From contig JAKSYS010000186.1 of the NCBI GenBank assembly GCA_022925895.1, forward strand, positions 29,113 to 93,112: a DNA stretch of 64,000 nt. Reading direction: 5' to 3'. This document shows positions 55,144 to 64,000 of the stretch, piece by piece (position 1 is the stretch's first letter; each line of letters begins with the position of its first letter). The notes beneath the pieces were generated by a model that was given only the letters and a program-made list of their open reading frames with translations, ran no database searches and had not been told where the DNA came from. The DNA is from Fragilaria crotonensis (taxonomy: Eukaryota > Bacillariophyta > Fragilariophyceae > Fragilariales > Fragilariaceae). The translations under genes and the position numbers were made by a program.

Positions 55144-56637
55144 GTGAGAAATTCACTGCGCTCGGGCGTGCAGCTCGACAGCATGTCCTCCTGTGAAACA
55201 ATAGTCGACACCTCCAACCAATCGGTGCCTACTAGACGCTTATCTGGAGAGAGTTCTTGTGATTTGTATGCCGATGTGGAACGGACCTTGCACCTTCGAA
55301 AGGAGGTTGACAATCGGTCGGCCGATCGAGCACACAGCAAACGCAGGGCTGTAGAGGGCTCCGAACGCAAGCTTTCACCCCGACCACAGAAGGATTCGCA
55401 GAAATCCGACGTGGCAAGCAATTTCCATCGATCACCATCAGCTCCAGAGTTGCAAAGCCCAAGAAAATCAAGTGTGGATAGCGTGGCAACCAAAGCTTCA
55501 ATACCTGCTCTTTATGAATATGAGGTTGCCCCAGAAAGCGACCACAATGCAGAACCAAGAAGCAATAGTCCGACGTCCGATACTGGGAGCACATTATCGG
55601 AAGAAGAACAGGAAATAATTCGATTCTTGATGAAGACGACTAGTGTCAGGCATTCCATGAGATCGCTAAGTCCCAAAACGGCTCACAGCAGGGCGTGCTC
55701 AACAGGGATCGAAGGAGTGGCGCGAAGGAACAGCGATCGTGATTACTGTTCCAGAAGCAGAGGTAATCTGTCGCAGAAAGGTACTGTACCGTTACAAGAG
55801 GCTCGGAATGCCAGAATGGCATCTTCGCAGTCGCGACCACGGCAGCTGAGTTTTGGCAGCCAAGCTAGCGAACCTAACCGAAGTTCGTCACGCTCTCGAC
55901 CGCGGCAGCAGAGTTTCGACAGCCCAGTGACCGAACCCAACCGAACTTCGTCACGCTCTCGACTGAGGCAGCAGAGTGTTGACAGCCCAGTGACCGAATC
56001 CAACCGAACTTCGTCACGCTCTCGACCGCGGCAGCAGAGTTTCGACAGTCAAACAAGCGACCCGAACCAAACGTTGCCACGCTCTCGACCGCGACAGCAG
56101 AGTTTTGACAGCCATGCAAGCGACCTTAACCAAAGTGTTCGCTCAAAAGCCGGTGGCCTTCGTCGCAGGAAGAGAGCCTCCCGTCGAAGGGCGTCTGATA
56201 AAGATCCCATGACGTCCTTGTCACCCCCGAGCAGTCGAGAATTAATTGCGCAGCCAAGCGTGTCACACTTGGTGGAACGGCATCACTCTGAATCGTCGTC
56301 GAGACAGACTGATCTTGGACAGATATCTGCAACAGCTGGATGCACGTCAAGATCAGCCCCTGATTTAGGTTCTCCTTTGCGAAAACGAATGCCTCGCGTG
56401 CCAACTGGCAATCGCGAACACGATAAGAGCAATTGCAAAGAGGGCAAGGAGAAGAGCAAGAGGAGAGACAAGAGCAAGGACAAGAGTAAGTGCAAGGACA
56501 AGACCAAGACTAGGGAGAAGACACTAAAGAAACTCCCAAACCAGCAAAGTGACAGCCTCGCTTACAACGCGAAGTTGGAGAGCGAAGCTCGCCGAACACT
56601 TCGGTCGCAGTTTGGAAACGAATCCACCCATCGGTAA
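55144..56637 (+). CDS. Ser/Arg-rich repeat protein, copy 2 (C-terminus frameshifted)
   Basis: Identical to copy 1 through the five 21-residue repeats (55825-56139) and most of the Lys-rich stretch; first ATG at 55183. Near 56517 a GG-to-G contraction and near 56540 an AAAA-to-AAA contraction shift the frame, so the protein ends with an unrelated tail and a stop at 56637. The conserved tail continues in another frame (56549-56734). Both lesions are at homopolymers, so the intact form of copy 1 is likely the true one. It is followed at 57300-57584 by the acidic ORF. Confidence 0.5.
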   Translation: MRNSLRSGVQLDSMSSCETIVDTSNQSVPTRRLSGESSCDLYADVERTLHLRKEVDNRSADRAHSKRRAVEGSERKLSPRPQKDSQKSDVASNFHRSPSAPELQSPRKSSVDSVATKASIPALYEYEVAPESDHNAEPRSNSPTSDTGSTLSEEEQEIIRFLMKTTSVRHSMRSLSPKTAHSRACSTGIEGVARRNSDRDYCSRSRGNLSQKGTVPLQEARNARMASSQSRPRQLSFGSQASEPNRSSSRSRPRQQSFDSPVTEPNRTSSRSRLRQQSVDSPVTESNRTSSRSRPRQQSFDSQTSDPNQTLPRSRPRQQSFDSHASDLNQSVRSKAGGLRRRKRASRRRASDKDPMTSLSPPSSRELIAQPSVSHLVERHHSESSSRQTDLGQISATAGCTSRSAPDLGSPLRKRMPRVPTGNREHDKSNCKEGKEKSKRRDKSKDKSKCKDKTKTREKTLKKLPNQQSDSLAYNAKLESEARRTLRSQFGNESTHR

Positions 56638-57299
56638 GGCTCGAAATTATCGACATGCACCGATTCCTACCACTCTCCTTTGCTCCGATGATTTCGCGAG
56701 CGATATTCTCGACGACCTCACAGAAATCGCATAGCACGCGATGAAAAATCTATGCTGTCCAAGTTTTGAAAATCAAATCATTCGCGATGATCGGGATGAA
56801 CTGTGGTATTACTCGATGTGGAGTCATAGCTCCAAACACTTCCTGGGTGAAGCGCGCAACAAGAATAACGGACGTGAACTTTCCAGATGGCTCGACCAGC
56901 AAAACCTTTTTAAATGAAGGCCTGGAGCGCCAGGTTCGTGCCCATTCGGGGACCCGAACACGAATTAATGTAGTTGACTAGTTGCATCAGTATGCCAGTT
57001 CTTGAACAGGTAGTTCATACCTGGTATTAGTTGTTTAAGCCATGGCCACACTGCATTGTGAAATGAGCTATGAAACAGGTGGCGAGTGGTGTGCATACAC
57101 ATTAGTGCACAAGAGCATCTGGTATGGTTAGACTTAGGGTTTCTCTAGACTCCGGGGTATAAAATTTGGACCCTAACCAAAAATGTAAAATAGGCAATTC
57201 TTATGGTGTCACCCGAAATTCATGAACTCATGAACTCCGTTCATTATCATCACTGAAATCAAAAACTCATTCGGTCCATCAAACGACAATCTGTTCACA

Positions 57300-57584
57300 A
57301 TGGATGACAATGAGACTCATCATTATGATATTCATGCAGTTGACTGGGATGATGACACGGATATGATGGCTGCTGCTGTGTTGGTAGTAGTGAATACCAA
57401 CATAGCTATCATGAATTGTATCATGCTCGCTCATGAAGAACAACAGGAACAAGAGCGACTTCAGTTGATGGATGACGTCCTGCCACCAAATCAAGCCTAC
57501 AGACATCCACCAGTACCGCAATACATACAAGTACCGGTAATGTTGCACGGTGGCACCACACAAGTCTGCACTGCTACCTTGTAG
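57300..57584 (+). CDS. Small acidic ORF, copy 2
   Basis: 94 codons; residues 1-93 match copy 1. The two copies diverge only where copy 1 has an extra TC (near 46826). Function unknown. Confidence 0.3.
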   Translation: MDDNETHHYDIHAVDWDDDTDMMAAAVLVVVNTNIAIMNCIMLAHEEQQEQERLQLMDDVLPPNQAYRHPPVPQYIQVPVMLHGGTTQVCTATL

Positions 57585-57622
57585 TACAAGGTCCGTAGGC
57601 GAGCTCAATAGCTCATAGCTCC

Positions 57623-57957
57623 ATGAGCGACAGCCAACAAACAGCAACCAATATGAGTGACCCAAATGCACTCAAGTCGATCTTGACTGGTCCTCCTGAG
57701 ACCACAGCTCACCTAGTCTGGGATTTGAAGTGCGAGCTAGGAGAATGCTGTCTTTATGATGACGAAACCAACGAGATCGTGTTTTCCGATATTCTGGAAA
57801 CGTCTTCACAAGCTGTCCTTGGAGAACGGTGCCACAAAGTCTTTTGAACTTCCAAAGATGTTGGGATCGTTTGCACTTTTGGAGAAGGGAGCGAAGGGAT
57901 ACCTCTGTGCGTGGGAGGATTCGTTTCAGATATCGACGTGGAGTCGAAGCAAGGTCC
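57623..57957 (+). pseudogene. SMP-30/regucalcin N-terminal fragment, copy 2
   Basis: Same fragment as copy 1, starting with the ATG at 57623. The breaks differ: near 57796 this copy has two bases fewer in the GGGAAA run, and near 57932 one base fewer. The junction with the antisense RT is at the equivalent place, so the truncation predates the duplication. Confidence 0.65.
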
Positions 57958-60900
57958 GCCAAATGTGAAGGAGCGATTCCCAGAGTTGACCAGCTCTTCA
58001 ATTTGCTCCACGAGTTCTTCGATAGAAAGAGATCCTGAGCTGTCCAAGATGCCTTGGTTGGTGTCATCAACAAAAGCTCCAACTCGCCACTTTGTACGGA
58101 GGTCGTTCCACGGGTCGGAAAAATCGAGTCCAGGAATCTCGTCTTCATCGGAGATGCGGTCCAACGCATTCAATAGAATAACCACAAGGCCCAGCCAGAT
58201 GGCTGGGAAGCGCCACTACCTTGTCGGTGCCGAAAGAGGTTCCGTTTCTGATCCGTATATGCTTGCGAAGCTGTCCCGTATGCATGTTTGACCGAGTATT
58301 GCATCGTCCGCAGTGTCTCCTTGACATTTAACGGCCATCTTTGGCATCCCAAGGCGACGGCAAGCGATCATCCCCAGGGATGTAATAATTCTGTCATAAC
58401 AGCCAGTTGCATCATTATCCATATGGGCACTATTAGCTCGTGTTTGTCTAATTAAGTCTTTTTCCAGACGAGCAAAGTACAGGGCGTCAGTTGTCATGCG
58501 ACGCGGCGTGACCCATGCTGTTGGTCATTGAGTGCCTGGCTTCGCTCGGCATTTTTGACCATTCGCCTCCGTAGATGATTTTAGAAACAGATTGTAGTCG
58601 GCTTCAAAAGATGAATCACCCGTAGACGTGTCAGAAAGGGGCGTCCAGCGTCTTTCTCGATGAGCGGAGTCACCGAGTGCGTCCAGCGTTCAGGAGCAAA
58701 GCCATTAGCGATGGGTAGATTCAAAAGTTGAGTATGAAGGTGCGCAGTATCATCGTCGAGGATTGCCGTGCGATAGTGCCCAAGATGGCGACCAGAGGGA
58801 GATGTCGAGGTTGATTCTTTCCATTCTTTGACGGTGCGGATGAACTGCTCTACAGAGATGGTTGTAGAGATAGGTTTCACTGAGGCCGGCCGCCTGCATT
58901 CTTCCAGAAACACTTGGAGTTCACGCCGCATCAGGAGACAGATATTCGACACAGGCGCCCTCTACAATGGCTGTGGCAGGTTCAGTCAGACCGTCGTATC
59001 CAACAAGATCGAATGAGCACCATGACCGAATGGGTGTCCTTGGCTTGGCGAAACCATTCCCTATTGTACCGAGTGAGTTCCTCTTCGATGGCATCACAGT
59101 CGATAAGCGTTGTATATTCAACCGATGTTTTGTCAGCCTGTGCCATAGCAATGAGTTGAGTGGCAGAGACGTGCCCATTCGCATCGCAGAACTTAGAAGC
59201 CACTTTATGATTCTGAACTCCAGAAGGGACAAAAAGTTTTGATAGACCCCAGCATGCCTCTCCTGCATGGACGCATGGATGGCGCTAAGGGCTTTCTCAT
59301 GTTTTCGATGTTAATAAGGCGTTCAAGCCGACGAATCTTTGTTTCATTTGCGCTGCGAGCGCCAGCTTTGATTTCCTCGGGAGAGAGTGTAAGCTGTGGT
59401 ATCGTTCAAGAGTGCCCAAAGATGTACTGCGCGATGATCATACGCAGCATTGCGAATGTGCGGAGCAGTTTAATGGCCTGTTTCCATCTCTGTTTGAGAG
59501 TTACCACGTCCGAACACTCGTCATCATTGAGAGAGATGTTGAGGGACTTGGTTCTAGCAAGTAGACTTGCCAGAGCAGACCGGAGACATACATTGCTTTC
59601 AACTTCTCGCGAAGGTGCCAGTAGCGTGCAGTCAATCCAGCTTCTCGCAGTTTCGGAGACCATGCGTATTTCCCACTTGGCCGACGAGCTTGTTTCTCTG
59701 CGTGAAGCATTCCTCTTGTGACATCGCGATCAATTGCATCAAAGCTTTCTTTACATTGCTCTGGTGTGAGAGTGGACGCCACTGTTGTTAGATCTGCAAC
59801 ACGATCCCATAAACGATGGTCATCCGCATATTGCTTAAAAGATTCAAGATAGCGGTCCACCGACGGTTGATCTTCTGACCGAAGTGCTCTCGCTTTGGGT
59901 GGCGCAATTTTCGACCGATCCCATGAGTGATGTGAAGTCCAGATCGATAAAGATGCCCCTGTGTTTTGAGAAAATACCATTATCATATGCAATGTATCCG
60001 CATTCCGGATGACCTGAACGATAGCAGTTGATCCTAACATGTAGTCAATGCGTCGACCGGTTCCATATTTGTACGTTGCAGGGGATCAGAAGGTCCGAGA
60101 AGATGTAGATCTGTAAGTGTGCATTCGTCGATGAGATGTGCTAAGCCACAGGTTGTGTCCTGGCCAAGTATTTCATTTGCATCAAGAGAAACAATTACTT
60201 CGTGGCCCCTGGATTGCAGATTGTTCACAAAGGTGACCAAATCGGTGATAAACTGCCTTCGTACATTTGGTTTGGAGACCCCTTGAGATAGTAGGAGAGT
60301 GCTGTTGATCGAAGAAACCAAAGCCTCAGAGGGTTGCTGGCGTGGGCTGCGGTACGCCGTGATAATGGCAAAGCTTTCCTCGTTTTCCCAAGTAGCAGAG
60401 ACCCGACCATCGTCAAGGCCCGGGGGTCCACCAGAGGTGTACCCGTGCTTGAGTAGCCCATCGGTCTGTTGTTGTCATAAACGTACCGCCTGGTTGGTAT
60501 CCACTAGTAGAGCCCGACAGACGAGCAGAATCAGGGGAAGCGTGCTGGAGGAGAAGCACTGCGTGACGTGCAGAAGTGTTTGCCGATAGGGCGTTGGAGA
60601 CTTTGACGGACTATCGGATTGGAGAAATCAAGTCCCGGATCTGCCCAACAGAAGGTACCGATCTTGAGTTGCGCCATACTTGACACATATAGTGCAATTT
60701 CGTCGGCGTCGTTCCTGCCCGTCGATGTTCTGAAAGTATATGCGATGAAGGTCTCCAGGGTCGTCATGGATGGAGTCACCCCATGTTTGTCGTCTTGCAA
60801 TGATGTTCGGAGGGTGCAGAGGTGAAAAATTAAACAGAGTCTGTGCAGTGGGCGCCGCAGTTTCTTTTTCTGCCAGTGCGTTGACTGGCGTGAGAGAAGG

Positions 60901-63544
60901 AGACGGATTCTGCAGACGAGTCGATGAGGCACGAATCGTGTCACTCCGAGTAGCAACAATCTGTGCCAGCGCTAGAACTGGGAAGACTAACATGGGTACC
61001 CTCCACTGGAGCCCATGTCTTCGTTATTGAAGGCTCAAGTTGGATGTTGATGGTGACTTTGTTGGAGTAGAGGCGGCGCGTCGTTTCAATGGATTGGTGG
61101 CTTTCTTTGGCGTACCAAGAAGAGCCAAGACTGTGTTTCCTTGGCTCTCCGGAGGAAACAGTTGAACACCCTGCATGCCGTGTCCTCAGATGGAAGTGAT
61201 TGATGAGATGCTGGTTCGACCCAGAGTGGATCTTCATGAAGCGGAATAATGCCAGTAGGGGTTGGTGACATAGGAGGAGAAAGTCGCTTGCTGACCATGA
61301 TGGCCTTGAACATGGCCTTGATTTCTGCTAGCGACGAATCGAATTTGTCCAGTCGACTATGAGCAGAGGCTGCAGTGAGCCCAGAGTGCGGACGAGCGAG
61401 ATACCTTCGACTTCGCAGACTTTGACATTTGTGACTCAACTGAATTTGTCCCAGACGGGAGATCGAGTTGAGCCTCGAGGATGGCAATTTTTGCGTTGAT
61501 TGATCTCGATGGATGACATTTTTTCTTTCGGGGCGCCTTTCGCTTTCGAGCAGAGTTTCCTGAAGAGGTTTGCGCCATGCAATGGACCCTTTGAATGCGT
61601 TGTCCCATCGATGGTGTCACTCCAGTCAGAGACGAGACTGGAGAGAATAGACTAAGTGTCATCCGTAGGAGCGTCCTTTTCGTCCTAATCCTTTTGCCAG
61701 AATCGTGTCGATGTTTTTTGTAAAGACGGTCGTTGGAATGTCGGGATGGGTCACGAGGCTCTCGAATAAAGTTTCACTGCGTGCGACAGGGTCGGATTTC
61801 GACGTGTCCAATAATTCTGAAGTTCCACCTTTGCCTGGAAAAGTGACGCCGAAGGAACCACTAATACTGTTTTTCCTTCATTGGTACCACCGTTCTCAAG
61901 ATCCAACCAGAGATTCGCCGTCGGGTGATAACAGACTTTTGCCCATTGGCGAGGCGTGCGACTGACGGTTTCACCAGAATCAAAAACTCAGTGACTTCAG
62001 TATCAATCGCTGCAGATGCCGCAAAGAAGATGAGAAACGTCGTCAAGGTATTCATTATGGACCTTGTAGATTCTCTGATAGTCATGTTTGGAGGTCTGCT
62101 TGGCTCCAAGTGCAAGACGGGAGATAAAGATTTCCGGGTGGAGACCCTCGCCGCATAAGGCAGTACTGAGATGTTCTGCTAGTTGTGTTGCCGTAGATTT
62201 ACCACAACGTACGGTGAGGATAGTGATACGGCTGCCTGTCGGGTTGGAATGCCTGAGTTTGATGTCAAATACCGGCGCATCAGGAGGAAGGACCTCATTA
62301 CAAAGATACTTCAAGTACTGTCCGCGATGAGTCACTGATGCATCTTTTAGTAGGATGTCGCCTACATAGGTGAGTTCGCCTTGTGAAGCTGGAACTGCAG
62401 ATGGGTCAAATGTCAGGTTTTCACCGCGTTTGGCAATAGCCAATACCTTCGATTTCATTACGTGCGAGAACTGAGCCCCAGTAGCACATATGCGAAAGCT
62501 AAAATAGAAGCATTGCTCTTTGCGACTGGTACGACACGAATGCTGAGGAACTTTGATAGCTGTGCCGGGTCGATGTCAGGTGTTGCATCCATTTGATCAA
62601 CTTGCCATTCCATCATCCATGAGTGATCGGTATTAAAGCAGGAAAGGATCGGTGCAAGGCGCCGATGCATTGTTGCCGTAGATGACCGAAGCTCATTGAA
62701 ATCTTTGGAGCCCAGCGGGTTTCAACACGAACCACGTGCTTAATCGCTGATGGACGTCGAACTTGGTGAGTCAGTGATGGCTGATCTGTCGCCTTGGGCT
62801 GGTCGGTGGCAGTAGTCGTACTACTGCTGGACGTGACGGTAGCTCCAGTAATAGAGCTTGTTGTCGTGGAAGACGATTTGTTGCGTTTCGTCGAATAAAC
62901 AACTGCATCTGCTTGTGTGGTGGGAGGTTCATCAGAGGACTGAGATGATTCCTGTAAGACGATTGCAGGCGACTCTGTCGCTGCTGCGGTGCTTAACTTC
63001 AAGGTTGCAGCAGTACGAAGCGAGGAGATTATCTCTTTGTCACTGCTGTCAGCAGAGTCAATATCCATAGCGGTGTTTTGTTCCGCGGGCTGCTTAAGGC
63101 GAGAGGTATGAATCCATGTCGTTCAGAGACAGATCGAAGAAGCTGGGATGAGTCTGCGCGAGTGCAGTCTCAACAGCAGAGATTGTTTGCATCAGAAACC
63201 ATCAATTTTGCATGATTTTCCAAGTGATTGCGATAATAACGAGCCAATCGAAGATTTTCGGCTTCGACTGATTCGTGGGCTTTGTGAGAGTAATATTCAT
63301 CGGGACTAACGAAGTCCTGAATACCGAATGAAACATAGGTGTTCCAAGAGTTGACAGACAGATTTTTGTATGCTCTGTTGTAGTTTTTGATGCGTAGCGC
63401 AATCACAGAAGGGTCGATGGTTTTAAAACCAATAAGGGTGGGGGGAGCCTTGTACCCTAAAGGAGGTAGGGCGGACAGAGCAGCAGCAGTTTGGGGATGC
63501 AGTGAACCCTTGGTACCGCGACTGGATCGTTTGGGATCCACCAT
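57957..63544 (-). mobile_element. Truncated non-LTR retroelement, copy 2
   Basis: Minus-strand counterpart of 47222-52868. ORF1 starts at the ATG 63544 and endonuclease motifs lie at about 60770-59900 (IYFQNIDG, SLDANEILGQD, RIDYML). Next come the linker (59800-58580) and RT motifs A, B and C; the FVDD motif is near 58060. The RT again stops at the SMP-30 junction. More homopolymer contractions are present than in copy 1, but in some places (for example 60040-59501) this copy keeps a frame that copy 1 has lost. Confidence 0.8.
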
Positions 63545-63637
63545 GGTGGATGGCTGACAATTTCGGGTGCAGATTCACGAAAAAACGGACGGACAGACAG
63601 AACGCTTCTAAAAATCTCTAAGCTAGGAATTGTGTGA

Positions 63638-64000
63638 GAGCACCACAAACGTAATAATACGCATACACTCAATTCACCACTAGTACGTGTCAACAAAACC
63701 AAAATAAGGCAAACGTCGTATGTTGATGTGTTTACAATTGTATTTGCATTTATGTTCAAAATACCCATCAGCTTCATGCTGAAGAGAAATGCTTTATACC
63801 GTCAGTGATGTTTGGGAGCGACATAACGTTAATTCAAATTCTTTATCTAGCATTAAATTCTTTGTGCACACGTTCTCTCCAAAACTATTACTAGTACATG
63901 ATTGTTGTTTTCTTGCCAGTGACATCACTAGAATTCAATTTTATTCCTTCATTCCTCATTGTGACAACCAGCAGTATACTAATTTAAAAGGTTAACAACG
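63638..64000 (+). repeat. Tandem unit, copy 3 (start only, cut by window end)
   Basis: 363 bp that match 52960-53320 almost base for base; the visible differences are one CTCT contraction near 63876 and a single-base change near 63940. The array therefore continues beyond the window. Confidence 0.9.

Larger units (their letters stand above)
52960..63637 (+). repeat. Tandem unit, copy 2 (10,678 bp)
   Basis: Same order of parts as copy 1 without the hAT element. The Ser/Arg ORF differs from copy 1 by one synonymous substitution (near 55200) and a 3-bp gap over its first 1.25 kb. The antisense retroelement has many one-base contractions against copy 1. The unit closes at 63637, where GAGCACCACAAA begins again. 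Confidence 0.92.

Overview
The window looks like nuclear DNA of a diatom or a close stramenopile relative; the species cannot be fixed from sequence alone. The evidence is compact genes with one or two short GT-AG introns (75-93 bp), eukaryotic ribosomal and snoRNP proteins, and one protein with a signal peptide followed by an Ala-Ser-Phe cleavage site of the kind used for diatom plastid import. Intergenic DNA is crowded with short palindromes built on GTAC and TATGCATA.

Left half (1-30 kb) is a normal gene-rich arm. In order it holds an unrecognised two-exon protein (-), a 29-bp minisatellite, RNA polymerase III subunit RPC5 (+), a region with duplicated blocks and a triple CRE-like motif, a doubtful minus-strand gene, ribosomal proteins eL15 (-) and eL28 (+) as a divergent pair, an NPPY-type methyltransferase (-), a two-domain glycosyltransferase (+), a four-TM membrane protein (+), NOP56 (+), a histidine phosphatase (-), a small plastid-type membrane protein (+), a ubiquitin-specific protease with a Tudor-like region (+), an Nnf1/PMF1-like coiled-coil protein (-), and a second, inverted copy of the two-domain glycosyltransferase (-).

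The middle (30-39 kb) is gene-poor and AT-rich. It holds a 357-bp non-autonomous hAT element with a perfect 8-bp target-site duplication, two related TA-flanked inverted-repeat elements, a GDP-mannose 4,6-dehydratase gene (-) whose frame is broken about seven times at short homopolymers, and exon-like debris between inverted repeats.

The right part (39.26-64 kb) is a head-to-tail tandem array of a unit of about 10.7 kb: two full copies and the start of a third. Each unit holds about 2 kb of non-coding DNA, a Ser/Arg-rich ORF with five 21-residue repeats, a small acidic ORF, the first part of an SMP-30/regucalcin gene, and, antisense to it, a non-LTR retroelement (ORF1, APE endonuclease, reverse transcriptase) that stops inside the RT domain. 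Copy 1 alone carries a 2.95-kb hAT transposon with 13-bp terminal inverted repeats and an 8-bp target duplication; copy 2 keeps the empty site.

The glycosyltransferase pair and the GDP-mannose dehydratase (first step to GDP-fucose) hint at investment in complex glycans, but nothing in the sequence links them directly. Many single-base length differences at homopolymers right of about 31 kb suggest imperfect consensus quality there, so frame breaks in that part should not be taken as proof of pseudogenes.
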